A DNA stretch of 64,000 bases, from NCBI GenBank assembly GCA_011032825.1, contig JAADJZ010000003.1, positions 2,170,001 to 2,234,000 of the forward strand, read 5' to 3'. Of this stretch, positions 45,558 through 57,199 are shown piece by piece (position 1 is the stretch's first letter; every line of letters starts with the position of its first letter). This DNA is from Massariosphaeria phaeospora (Eukaryota; Ascomycota; Dothideomycetes; Pleosporales). Made by a program: the position numbers and the translations under genes. The notes under the pieces are model-generated. The model saw nothing but the letters and a program-made list of their open reading frames with translations, did no database searches and had not been told where the DNA came from.

Positions 45558-46264
45558 ATGGCGGCCGCAGTCAAAGCTCTCAATGCGCGGATACGAGCGA
45601 ACAAATATGCCGATTACTTCTGTTCGACCCGTATGTACAAACTTTCCAACGGCGCAGTCTTACTTCCGGTTACTGTAGGCGCTGTGCAGGACTGATTGAA
45701 GCGCGGCCGAAGAATATGGAAGCTTGGAATGTACCAGCTAACGCGCTGCAGATTTCTGGGGTCCGGCGAGTAACTTCGGCATCCCGATCGCGGCGGTCGC
45801 AGACATGAGCAAAGATCCCGAGATGTACGTTTGCCCTTTCCGAGGCGCGATTATCCTACCTATACATCTTCCACGCACGACTGTCTCGCTCCCGCAGGCG
45901 GTTTCTCAAGCCTCCGTTTCAAGACTCCGCCTTCCCTCCCCAACCGCAGCTCTCAATGATCAAGAACTCCACCGACTGACACACCGCCAGCATCTCCGGC
46001 CGCATGACAGGCGCTCTCTCCGTATACAGCGCCGTATTCATGCGCTACGCCTTCGCCGTCAGCCCGGCGAACTACCTGCTCTTCGGCTGCCACTTCATCA
46101 ACTGCTCGTCGCAACTCGTCCAAGGATACCGGTATATGCAGTACTGGAATTTTGGAGGCCGGGACGCGGCTTTGAAGGCGAAGGAGCTGGCGGACTCGTC
46201 GCAGGGAATGGCCGCAGCGGCTGCAGATAAGGCGAAAGATGCGGTGAAGAGTGTGGGAAAGTAA
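45558..46264 (+). CDS. MPC1: Mitochondrial pyruvate carrier subunit 1
   Basis: Exons 45558-45630, 45752-45824 and 45991-46264 give 139 aa. Mpc1 pairs with Mpc2/3 in the inner mitochondrial membrane to import pyruvate. The family core is clear: HFWGPASNFGIPIAAVADM, KDPEIISGRMTGALSVYSA, FMRYAFAVSPANYLLFGCH and SQLVQGYRYMQYW, spanning two to three membrane helices. The C-terminal 30 residues form an alanine/lysine-rich amphipathic tail (AKELADSSQGMAAAAADKAK). Both introns split codons in phase 1 and phase 2. The second intron (166 bp) is long for this window. Confidence 0.95.
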
Positions 46265-46550
46265 TACTCGGGGCAAGAGACTTGGGTGGACGGAATGGGT
46301 ATTGAATAGTGTATAGTTTGCTCATATGAGGCGAGGCGATGTGAGGCAATCACATCGATATAACATTCTGCCTCTTTTGTGAGATTATATATCCATCTTA
46401 GGGCACAGAATTAGAAGAACGATATGCTTCAGACACAATTCAGATCCGTCTCTATGCCGATTTTTTACACTAACTCATGCAACTAACGTTATTCTACAGT
46501 ACTCAACACGCGGCTATCAATTATCCCCAGGGCAGGCCATCTCCCCATAT

Positions 46551-49500
46551 CTACATAAGACTTGTTCTTCCTCCTATCTCACTCCCACCTTGCCCGCTCG
46601 GCATCTCCCCATTTCTTCCCACTACAAACTCTCGATAGATCGCCTCCAATCTCCGGCGCTCCTGCGCAGAAATGCTGCTCCGCGTCGTACCCAAGGCACT
46701 CTCAACATGCTTCCACTGGATCTCAGGTTCCGTCCTCTCCGGCTCGCCCTTCTCACCCTCATCCTCGCCTTTGCTACTCGGCCGCTGGTGTTGTTGCTGC
46801 ATTTGCTTCTGTTTTCTGCGCATAGCTTGCAAGGCAGCGATTCTGGACGCAATGATGGCGCGTTCGGTGAGTTGGGAGGACGGGGGATATTTGTCGTTGT
46901 CAAGAGGGGAGGAGGAGTCGCCGAAGCGGAAGTGGGTGAACTCCGGGATGCCTTTATCTTTACCAGCCATATTTGATGTTGAGGCGCCCTTTTTCGCACC
47001 TGTCTTTGTAGGATCTTCAAGCTCCGTGTCGCCGAGGATGTCGTGGATGGCTGCGAGTTGCGCATTGTAGACAACGGCCTGGAGGTCTGCTCCTGAATAA
47101 CCTTCGGTTCTTTCTGCGATCTCCCGGAAGTTCTCGCCTTGGTATTCGGTGCGTAAGATGCTTGGTGCGAGACGCAATTTTCTTGTCACAGCTGTGAGGA
47201 TGTCGATACGTTCCTCGAGAGCGGGCATATCGCACAAGAGACTCTTGTCTAAACGTCCCGGACGGAGCAGCGCAGGATCAATGAGATCAGGTCTGGATGT
47301 AGCAGCAAGCACATACACACCGCTTAAGCCTTCTGCACCATCCATTTGGGTTAGCAGTTGATTGACCACTCGATCCGTTACGCCTGTGCTATCATGTCCA
47401 CGCTTTGGTGCAATTGAGTCGAACTCGTCGAAGAAAAGGACACAGGGTCTGGCAGCTTCTGCTCGCTCGAAAAGATCTCGGACCGACTTTTCAGAAGCAC
47501 CAATGTACTTGTTGAGTATTTCGGGACCTTTGACTGAGATAAAGTTTAAGCCGCATTCGCCTGCTACGGCGGAAGCGAGTAGGGTTTTGCCACAACCTGG
47601 GTAGCCGTAGAGGAGTAGACCAGAGCGTAGACGAAGTGGGCATTGGGCGAAGATGGGAGCATAAGTCGTTGGGTATTGGAGCGTCTCTAGAAGGGTTTGT
47701 CGCGTTGCGAGAAGACCACCGATGGAATCCCATTTCGTTGTCGACGATTGTAACGTGACATTACGCAGAGAAGCGGGTGTAAACCCAGCCAATGCTTGAG
47801 TGTAATCATCCCTAGTAAGACGAACAGACGTGGATGTTGATGAGTCACTAACAGTTCGTATCAAGGCTTCGTTCCGCGCTCGCGATGTTAATAGGACTAG
47901 GTCGCCCGGCATGTACCCATCTGTCTGACCAGCAAGCTCGAGGAAGTCGATCGAAGACTCAACAATGAACCCATCTTCTTCGGGTGTATCGTCATGCTGT
48001 ATGCTCGATATGCTAGGCTGACTTCGGTGAGAAGTGCTCGGACGACTATTCGATGGCGAAGGTGGGAAGACATGCCTATTATGCTTCTCTTCTGTCGACT
48101 GTGGTTTAGCATCTTCGTATGCGAGCATTTCGAGCACTTTCCTTCTTCCATCCTTGTTTGGGGCCTTCAAACTAACGATATCACGAACAATATGTCCTCC
48201 AACGATGACATTGTTGAGAGCTTCTTTGCCTTGCGCAGTAGCCAAGAGTACTACGCCAGAGTCCATGTGACAGTATTGCCTCACCATAGAGATGATACTC
48301 TCACTAACGTGACGACTTCTTCCATTCTCGTTGCCGACTTGAAGCTCAGTCTCTACAGGACAGAGCTTATCTAGGTCATCAAGAATGACCATAGTATTAC
48401 CGCCATTTCTGGCGGCCCATGACGCGGACGCAAAGAGCCTGTTGAGTGTCTCTTTGATGGTTGCTACTCTCGTTTCGTCGGTAACGAGCTTGCGGCAGGG
48501 AAAATAGATAGTGTTGAAGAGGTAATCAGTTCGTAGTTGGTGCGCGAGCAGTTGTGTGCAATTCGTTTTTCCAGCACCGAGTCCCCCAGTCAGGAGAACA
48601 GACGAGTGGTGCGTCAAGTGAGACCTCAATTGAACGATCAAAGCATCGATCCCGACCAAACGCGGTGCAGATGCTGGTAGTGATTCACCCTGTTGCCAGC
48701 CTTTGTTAATACTAGATGGTTTTGAGATCTCTGCACCCAATTCGATAGGCGGTTTCCGCTCAGGGAACAGCACCCAAGGGATCCCAGTCGTGGGCTGGGT
48801 CGGGTCGAACCTTACGATGCCTCCTTGCCAGGCTAATTCGGAGTCTGGCAAGGGTAGTAGAACCATGCCGTCTGTGACGGGGCCATCTAAAAGTCCATTC
48901 TTCCTACCATATGCCATCTTTATTTTCTGCAAGGCATCTTCTTGTTCCTGCTTAGACTCGCCACCAAATTTAAGAGCGGTAGACGCGCGGCTGGTAGCGG
49001 CCGAGAATGGGAGAATTTTGATAGTCTTCACAACGGAATCTTTAGAGTCTGGGCCCCTTGGATTGGAGCCATGTGGCTTGATAGATGATGGCTTCGCAGT
49101 CTGGCCAGGGGCACCCTCAATCCGAACAAGTCCACCAACAAAGCCTTCGAAGCCCAGAACTCTACACAGATCCGTAGAAAGTGCAATGTGACGACTGTCC
49201 GGCGCATCCTCCCAAGAACCCAGTCTTGCTATGACCCGAGCCGCAGGCTTCTCTTGTTCCTGCTCATTCTGCATGTCCACGGGTTCTTGTAGCCCTGCAG
49301 GTTTTATAATGGCTACTGACACCCAGGTGGCACCCCTGAGTGCTTTCGTAAGTTGGACATCCTTGTCGACCCAGACTTTCAGGCCTTCGTTGTCTGCGTC
49401 ATCCTCTTCATCGAACCAGTCCCGAGCAACGGTTCGGTCAACGCCACGGAGAAATACTGCGCCACGACTGACAGCTTCGTCTCGCCCACTGCGTCGCCTT

Positions 49501-50327
49501 ACAGTACTCGCCGTACTCTTCCCGCTCTTCCTAGATGCGCCTCCGACACTGCGACTTTCACGTGTTGAGCTCCGGTCCGTCTTCTGGCGTGTCTTCGGGG
49601 CTACTATCACCTCCGCGTCCGGGGATATCTTTACGAAAGGCGAGGCCGTAGGCGGAGGTGGAGCAACTGCGGTCACAATGATGTTCGCGGTAGTGGTAGG
49701 TGACAAGTGTAGGGTGACTGGATGGGGCGTTTGTGTCTGAGGGTTCGGAAGTGCACGTATTTGAGATAGGAAATTGAGTTCCAGAAACTGAGCGTGCAAT
49801 TCTATCATCTCCCAGTCCACGGGCGTCAGAGGCTCAATGTTGATTGTGTGCGCCTGGGGAGGGTCCAGGTGCAACAATATGCCAACCCTCTGGCCCTCTG
49901 TCAACCCTATCAGCCGGGCAAAGGTCGCATCAACTTCCACGGCTTGTACGTCTTGTTCCCGCGCAGCAAGACCGCTTCTACTGCCACTCAGACCGTCGCG
50001 GCCTACCAGCGGCGCAATCCTACGCTTGCTTTGCATGCCAGTCCACCCCACAAACACCGACTTTTGGTGCGAGGCATTCTTCGAGTCGGCGACGCCGGGC
50101 GGCGGAGGCTGGCGGTACGAGAGTTCAACAACCACATTCTGGGCGATCTAGATGCACGTGTTACTCAGTGCCATGCACGAAGATGGCGCAGCTCTGCCTA
50201 CCGTATCCGCATTCACGAGCACAGAAACCAGAGATGAGGGGAGGTTGACTAAGCAATTCTTGAGCGACTGTTGCAGGGCAATCTCGGCCTGCACAGCGTG
50301 GCCGCCCGGCTTCTTCGGCGGCGCCAT
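46551..50327 (-). CDS. PEX1: Peroxisomal AAA+ ATPase Pex1
   Basis: Exons 50327-50202 and 50147-46551 give 1240 aa. Pex1 with Pex6 forms the ring that extracts ubiquitylated Pex5 from the peroxisomal membrane. The N-terminal double-psi barrel region covers roughly residues 1-180 (KNCLVNLPSSLVSVL, VDATFARLIGLTEGQRVGI). D1 has Walker A GGLGAGKTNC and a Walker B-like MVILDDLDKLC. D2 has LLYGYPGCGKTLLASAVAGE, VLFFDEFDSIAPKRG and ATSRPDLIDPALLRPGRLD. D2 is more canonical than D1, as in other Pex1 proteins. A serine-rich insert (SPSNSRPSTSHRSQPS) lies between D1 and D2. It is divergent from MCM7. Confidence 0.96.
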
Positions 50328-50639
50328 GACGGGGGAGAGCAAGAGGGAAGAGGGAGTGACGGACAGCAGTCGCGCATGCTGTGAACGAGCCTCTAAGTAA
50401 GCTTCAGCTCTGGCCGCGTGCCGAGGTTGTTGTGGGATCCAAGGTCGTCGCTGTGTGCAAGGCGGTCGCGGCCGGCAGAACCAACAGCCAGCGCCAGCCG
50501 CCAGCCGCGCGACGCGTTTGCAACGAGTGGCTGGAGGAAGAACGCGCCAAAGCCCCCCTCTGCACGCCTGCAACCCCCCTCCGCACACTGCAACGCCAGA
50601 CAAACATCGCCGTCGCGCTCTGGACCGCACGCTCGCACC
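50328..50639. promoter_or_regulatory. 312-bp bidirectional promoter of PEX1 (-) and MCM7 (+)
   Basis: GC-rich gap between the two outward start codons. It contains one exact MluI cell-cycle box, listed separately. Overlapping open frames across it are composition artefacts. Confidence 0.6.
50512..50517. promoter_or_regulatory. MCB element ACGCGT upstream of MCM7
   Basis: An exact ACGCGT (context GCGCGACGCGTTTG) lies 123 bp upstream of the MCM7 ATG. In fungi this hexamer is the core site for MBF (Mbp1/Swi6), which drives G1/S genes including MCMs. The regulatory role here is inferred. Confidence 0.55.
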
Positions 50640-53305
50640 ATGGCGCTATTCTCCGTGAACATCGATGTCAACTACGAGCAACAGGAAGGTGTGTGTCTCC
50701 GGCGCAGAGCATCTCAGCACCTCAGCCCCTCAGCTAACTGGACCCACCCCTAGCCGCCATTGTCGATTTTCTCGGAAGCTTTAAGTCGTCGGCAACAGAT
50801 GCTACAGAGCAGCTGCAAGGGCTCAACCTCAATGGCGGTGGTGACAGCGACGAGTACGACATGGTGGACGACTCGGACGACCCTGCGCCGGACGGCACGC
50901 AGCGGCGCAATCGTCACAACAAGCTCAAATACATGCAGATGCTGCAGGATGTGTCAGACCGAGTCAAGACGGAGATTGTCATAGATCTGAACGATCTCGA
51001 ATCGGTGGGGGCATCCGAGTGCGCAAGCAACCACGGCTTTAAACTGACGCGCCATAGTATGAGAGGGCTGCCACGGATGACGAGCACAACTACAAGCTGG
51101 TTGAGTCCATCGAGCGCAATGCGCATCACTATATTGAGATATGTTCGAGGGCAGTGGACAAGATTCTGCCGCAGCCGACGAATGAGCCCAAGTACAAAAC
51201 AAACCCGTTCATGCTCCGTCCTAGATTACTGACTTGCGCAGCTTCAAGGATGATGTGCTGGATATTATCATGACCCAGCGCTCCAAACGCAACGACAGGG
51301 TGCAAGAGCTCCAAGGAGCAGAAGAAGGCGCGCAGCCACCGCCCGAAACCATATTCCCACCTGCTCTTACACGGCGATACACCCTGAACTTCAAGCCGAG
51401 GATACCATCTGGTGCCAGTAGCCAGCGCAGCATGAAGGCCTTGGCAGTGCGGAACGTTCGAGGAGAGCACTTGGGACACCTCATCACTGTCCGCGGCATT
51501 GCCACGAGAGTCTCTGATGTCAAGCCCTCGGTGCAGGTCAACGCATACTCTTGCGATCGATGCGGATGCGAAATATTCCAGCCGGTTACCACGAAGCAGT
51601 TCACTCCCATGGTAGAATGTCCATCAGACGAGTGCAAGAAGAATAACACCAAAGGCTCGCTCTTCTTATCAACTCGCGCATCCAAGTTTCTCCCTTTCCA
51701 GGAGGTGAAGATCCAGGAGATGGCTGACCAGGTGCCCGTGGGGCACATCCCCAGACAGCTCACAATCCATTGTCACGGTGCTTTGGTGCGGTCAATTAAC
51801 CCGGGCGACGTTATGGACGTCGCGGGAATATTCCTCCCAACTCCGTACACGGGTTTCAAAGCTATCCGTGCCGGCCTGCTCACCGACACCTATCTTGAAG
51901 CCCAACACGTGATGCAGCACAAGAAGGCTTACGATGACATCGTGCTTGCGCAGCCTACTATCCGAAGGATGAACGAGCTTGAGAGATCTGGTCAACTATA
52001 CGAATACCTTTCAAGGTCCATCGCACCGGAAATCTTTGGCCATGCAGACGTGAAGAAAGCTCTGCTCTTGCAACTTATTGGCGGGGTCACAAAGGAGGTT
52101 GGCGACGGCATGCGAATCCGTGGTGACATCAATGTGTGTTTGATGGGTGACCCGGGTGTTGCTAAATCCCAGCTTTTGAAATACATCACCAAGGTTGCGC
52201 CCCGGGGCGTCTATACCACTGGTCGTGGAAGCAGTGGAGTTGGTCTTACTGCAGCCGTGATGCGAGATCCAGTCACAGACGAAATGGTGCTTGAAGGAGG
52301 TGCTCTTGTTCTCGCAGACAATGGTATGTGCTGTATCGATGAGTTTGACAAAATGGACGACGGCGACCGTACCGCTATCCACGAAGTCATGGAACAGCAA
52401 ACGATATCTATCAGTAAAGCCGGCATTACGACAACCTTGAATGCCCGAACCTCAATTCTCGCCGCAGCCAACCCTCTATATGGTCGCTACAACCCCCGCA
52501 TCTCACCCGTGGAGAACATCAATCTTCCCGCGGCCCTTTTATCTCGATTCGATGTCCTTTTCCTCATTCTTGACACCCCTTCCCGAGATTCAGACGAAGA
52601 GCTAGCTCGTCACGTTACATACGTACACATGCATAACGCTCACCCTGAAGCACCGGGAGGTGTTGTCTTCAGTCCCGCCGAGGTACGACAGTGGGTCGCT
52701 CGGGCAAGATCACATCGACCAACGGTGCCAAAGGAGGTGTCTGACTACATGGTCGGCGCATACGTGCGAATGAGGCAACAGCAGAAGCGAGATGAGGGTT
52801 CCAAGAAAGCCTTTACTCACACTTCGCCGCGAACTCTACTCGGTGTACTGCGTTTAGCACAAGCTCTAGCGCGGCTGCGGTTTGCCAGCGAGGTTATTTC
52901 CGAGGATGTCGACGAAGCACTGCGTCTCATCGAGGTCAGCAAGGCCAGTCTGTACGCCGATGAGAACCGCAGAGATGATCACACCCCTAGCAGCAAGATC
53001 TATCATCTCATCAAGACAATGGAAGCGAGCGGTGCGGCTGCTGTTGGTGACGGAACTCGAGGAGAACTCGACTTACGCCGAGTTAGAGAACGAGTGCTGG
53101 CCAAGGGCTTCACTGCGGATCAGTTTGAGCAGGCGATCGACGAATACTCTTTACTGGATGTAAGTATCCCTTGCTTTCTGACAAAACATAACATGTTCAT
53201 GAAGCTGACACTCCATAGGTTTGGCAAACTACTGGGGAAGGAACTAGACTTGTCTTCATCGAGGCCGGTAATGATGACTTGAATATGGATGACGAGGACT
53301 TTTAA
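50640..53305 (+). CDS. MCM7: DNA replication licensing factor Mcm7
   Basis: Exons 50640-50688, 50754-51004, 51058-51091 plus 51242-53159 and 53219-53305 (exon 3 is 51058-51191; its AA joins C at 51242) give about 812 aa. Mcm7 is a subunit of the Mcm2-7 replicative helicase. The zinc site begins [11 protein letters not shown] (C249, C252), with the second pair in ECPSDECKK. Walker A is GDPGVAKS (447-454), Walker B is CIDEFDKM (D511, E512), and the arginine finger is in LLSRFDVLF. The winged-helix C-terminus ends [12 protein letters not shown]. The donor at 51005 (GTGGGG) is weak but phase and family sequence support it. It is divergent from PEX1. Confidence 0.94.
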
Positions 53306-53900
53306 GATATGAAATGCTGATGATGGCGGCGGGAGTTTGTTGGGCTGTGGGCAAGGTGCTCTTGGCGTTTTATGTTACATTATTTGGACGCTGACTCGGC
53401 TTCGTTGTGGCAGAGAATCAGGATTGATGAGGTGCTATCCACGAACTTGAAAATATACATCAGACCTCCTATAGAAGTGATCGTGATCTCATGTCCATGA
53501 AGAGTATCGAGATCGATCAGAATCCAACCTTGGAAGGGGAGCACATGATGCCAAGCCTTTTGATATCTTGGCATAACTCTATGATATCCAAGGTTGCCTA
53601 GGTGTTATTGCATCGTGCCTTGCATCAAGGTGATTGTATTCGCCGCATTGACTAACAGCATTTGAGTCCCTGGAAAGTTCATGTGTGTGATCCAGAGGCA
53701 ACGTTTGCTACCTTCCTGAAAGAGCCTACGGCGAATCCCCAGGCCCGTCCTGGCGTGTATTTACGGTGCCCCGGTTTGTTGGTCGATAAGCGTCAGTTAT
53801 ACCACCTCCATCCCTACGAAAATTGGACTCTCGTTCTACACACACTCCTCCCTCTCTCCAGTAGATAAAGTATACGATCTCTCGTACCTTACACGCAAAC
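53306..53900. other. Intergenic region MCM7 to SHR3
   Basis: This 595-bp gap holds the MCM7 3' region and the SHR3 promoter. The last 90 bp are pyrimidine-rich (CACACACTCCTCCCTCTC). No gene was recognised. Confidence 0.45.
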
Positions 53901-54571
53901 ATGGGCAAGGGCGCAAATTCCTTCGGGACATTCCTTATCATCGGCCGTAAGTAACCCCCTCTGTCGCGTCGTCTAGGACAGGTCTCGGGCACTTTTTGCA
54001 CCATACTGATCGTTGCGCAGCGACATGCTTCTTCTTAGGGATCCTCTTCTCCTCGTTCCCCTACGATTACAATGTCCTCTGGACCGTGCCGACCGAGGGC
54101 CGCGATAACTACTTCAAGATCCTTGAGGACCACATCAAATTCCTACACGCTTCGCCGCCGATTATCTCGCGCATCCTACACATTGTTATGGCGACTGGCA
54201 TGTTCGGTTTCCTGCTCAAGCTCTACAACATGTCAGAAGCGAACATGCTCTTTGACGGCGCGTCCCTTGTGCTCTACATTGCTGGCCTGATGGTCTACGT
54301 TACAAACATTGTCAAGGGCTTCCGAGTCGTTACCGCGGGCATCTACGGGCCAACGGAGCCGCTCCCGGATGGCGAGGTCGATGACTTCATAGGAAGGGAG
54401 GACTCGTTGAGGGTCTACGCGGCAAGCAACACAATCTTGGCGCTTGTGCTTGTCGGTGTGTTGGTTCTGCAGGCTGGGCAGTGGTATGCGCTCAGGAAGG
54501 AGGAGGCCGAGATCGCCGAATTTGCGACCAAGGACGCAGAGAAGAAGGCAGCAGGCAAGAAGAACAAATAG
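53901..54571 (+). CDS. SHR3: ER membrane chaperone Shr3 for amino acid permeases
   Basis: Exons 53901-53946 and 54021-54571 give 198 aa. Shr3 assists folding of amino acid permeases and their packing into COPII vesicles. Four membrane helices are visible: about 8-27 (FGTFLIIGPTCFFLGILFS), 60-85 (SRILHIVMATGMFGFLLKLY), 93-113 (GASLVLYIAGLMVYVTNIV) and 149-168 (TILALVLVGVLVLQAGQWYA). The loop FPYDYNVLW after the first helix is typical. The C-terminus is lysine/alanine-rich and ends KKNK, consistent with ER retention. The family match is by sequence pattern and topology. Confidence 0.93.
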
Positions 54572-55179
54572 GATCGTTTTCAGCGTCGGCTCGGAACACG
54601 GTGTGCAAGGTAGGATTTACGTCCTGTGTCTTTATTATTGCTCTATCGTCACGTTTTCTCTCAATTGCATGCCGATATGGGTACACATGCTGTTACATGG
54701 GGGTGGTTTCTTGAGCATGAACGACGACCTTGGGCAGGTGTCTATAAGACCAATGGATGTTGGTTGGCAAAGCTGTATTCTGGACGAAGGATCGGAGAAG
54801 TACTCAGGTATCTGGACTTCATGATATCATTATTGTCGATTCCTTATTGGCCACTTGGCTGCCACATGGGCCAGGTTGGGTTTCTCATAGTGCAAGCATT
54901 TCTTAGGACAGGAACTCGGATTCACCGACTCTCGTGACGAATACTTAAAAGAGCGGTGGTTTTCGTCAACCAGGCTTCCATCGCTTTGCGTACACTTGAC
55001 AGTGAAAGTGCGGTGTGCAACAGTCTTGTCTTTCTCGCGCCTTCCAAGCTAGGACTTGACCGTATCCTTCCACCACTTTCCTCCAGGCCCAACCACCACC
55101 ACAGCAACCAACACCAAACGCGTCGGAGAAGCGGTGAGCTTCAGAAAACGAAGGTAAGCTGCATCGCTCATCGAGGCAT
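54572..55179. other. Intergenic region SHR3 to RRM-like gene
   Basis: This 608-bp gap contains short overlapping frames on both strands without support. It ends in a pyrimidine-rich stretch with CCACCACCACAGC, probably the 5' leader of the next gene. Confidence 0.4.
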
Positions 55180-56432
55180 ATGGAATCCGAGCTCGCCCAG
55201 CCCAGGGATTCTAACGTCCACATCAGTTATTGTACGACAATGCGAACTGCAGCCATGCCCCCGAGAGTTTGCACCGGCAAGGGTACGCAAGCTCTTCTCC
55301 ACAAGCAGCTGGCCAACATCAGAGATACCCTAGTGGAGGCATCTATGATGCGCCGCGACTATCCTGTTCCAAAGCGCGCAAAGCGAGAGCTAACACCGAC
55401 GGCCCCTACAGTGAAGCCTAGGCCGGGTCTGTATTCTCGCGCTCGGTCTAGCGACTCGGTCTCAAGTGCAATGGACACTGTCTCAAGCGCAGTGGACAGC
55501 GACCAAGAGCAACTTGTGAAGAGTGACGTGCTGGCCGCTCTCCTCGATCGTGTTCCGAAAGGTGGGTGACAGTATCTACACATTGCTTCATGCTTAGCTA
55601 ACTCTAGCCTTAGTAGTCTGTTGTCCCCCTGAACTGGGCGAGCATCTCGGCGACCGTGCCAATGCCGATATTGAACACGACCCTAAGCAGATGATGGCGG
55701 ATCTGGAACGTACTATGGCGGCCTGTGGCATTGTATCAACGCTAGACGAAGACGACGAAGACGACGAAGACGACTTGACGGAACTGCAGGCGAAAATCAC
55801 CACTCTACTCTTTGGAACTCCCCATGCCCCATATCGTGAGCTGGCCCCAAGCTCGCGCATGCAACTCGAACCCAAGGACCAGATCTCGGAGCAGATTGGA
55901 GCTTGTACCCCATCACAGGTGGCACTCCAGCTAGAGAGAGCAGGGTACACCTGGGTGAAACTAGCCACTTTGACTGCAGTCCTCTTCAGTACTGGAGTGC
56001 ACGGATACAAGGCCCTGCGACAGGAGGATATGATCGTCAAGCAAGCCCATGAAGAGCTTGACAAGATCGTCGCGCAAGCCTTGGAAGAAGAAATGACGTT
56101 TCGTGAACTGGACGAAAAGGCCAGGCTACCGTGCCGGATTGTTGTGAGCAACATTGCTGCGGATGCAGAAATGGACGACTTGCTAGACTTCTTCCACGAC
56201 TTCGTTTCTGACATGTAAGGATGCCTCTGTACTAATTGAGAGTTCCGTGCTAAAACCTCTTGCCTTTAGTTTGGAGATCACATTCCTGGAAACCCGAGAT
56301 CCCGTCAAGCGGACACGCACTGCGTACATTGATATGTGTACCAGCGATGCGGCCCAGCAGGCTTCCCATGCGTACGGTTATATATTCGGATTGTCGGTTG
56401 AGGTCGAGCTCGCTAGTAGCGGACTCAAGTGA
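55180..56432 (+). CDS. Hypothetical protein with degenerate RRM-like C-terminal domain
   Basis: Exons 55180-55561, 55608 (or 55614)-56214 and 56270-56432 give about 383 aa. The start may be 55180 or the ATGs at 55240-55255. The N-terminal part is basic and serine-rich with KRAKREL (possible nuclear signal) and a repeated SSAMDTVSSAVDS. An acidic run (DEDDEDDEDDL) precedes a helical middle region. The C-terminus reads RIVVSNIAADAEMDDLLDFF, then LEITFLETRDPVKRTRTAYIDM and SHAYGYIFGLSVEVELAS. This has the order of an RNA-recognition motif, with an RNP2-like IVVSNI and an RNP1-like RTAYIDM lacking the usual aromatics. RNA binding is therefore uncertain. The tail may continue past a GTGAGT at 56430. 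Confidence 0.65.
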
Positions 56433-57199
56433 GTTTTGGTATCTACTCCAAAACGACTATAAGAGTCGGCGGCAATGATCTCGCTGACGAACCCCGCTGA
56501 TCTGGGCTCGTCTGCTTCGAGACAGATGCTGTGCACAACTTTCAATTCTGGCGATGTTGATGGTTCAGTCTTGGGCTTGTTACGTATAACATCGCTTGTT
56601 TGTTCAAGATGAATGCGTCCTATGTCCGAATTGTGGACGTATAGGACACAGATTCATAGGCAGCAGAAGTAGAATTGGGACAATGAATGCCTAGTTAGTA
56701 GTAGTAGACTCTATCTAACTGGCCAAAAAGCTCGGTCCACTCAATTCCATATTGTCGTCCCTAGTTCATGTCGTCGGAGTTAATGTCCAATGCGATGTTG
56801 TGTTGTGTTGCATGCATGCATCAAGTGAGGTAGGTTGCTTCCTAGATTGGGTCTGTGCTCTTCGTGGACGAGAGCTGAGACTTGAGTTGACAAACCAGGG
56901 TCGCCATTCCGACGCAAACATCGATTCTGCGCCAGTTCAGCACCCGCTATTTCCTTGTCGCAAACAACGATACGCTCAGATAACCGGTGACAGGCGCACC
57001 TCGCTCGGGCAAAGGCGCGCCTGTTCGGCTGTCGGAGCTCACCGTCGACCTCCCGCTTCGCCTCATTTGCCATCCGCCACTTGCGCGCCTCGAACTCCAA
57101 GCTATCGGTCTAAATTCTAATGGGTTTATTCATTCGGCCTCGCACGATCTCCTTCAAAGACTGCGGCTAGACAGTGCGCCGACGAACGCGATAATCACC
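56433..57199. other. Intergenic region RRM-like gene to hxB
   Basis: This 767-bp gap holds a 3' UTR and the hxB promoter. TAGTTAGTAGTAGTAG near 56692-56707 is a minor simple repeat. No gene was recognised. Confidence 0.4.
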
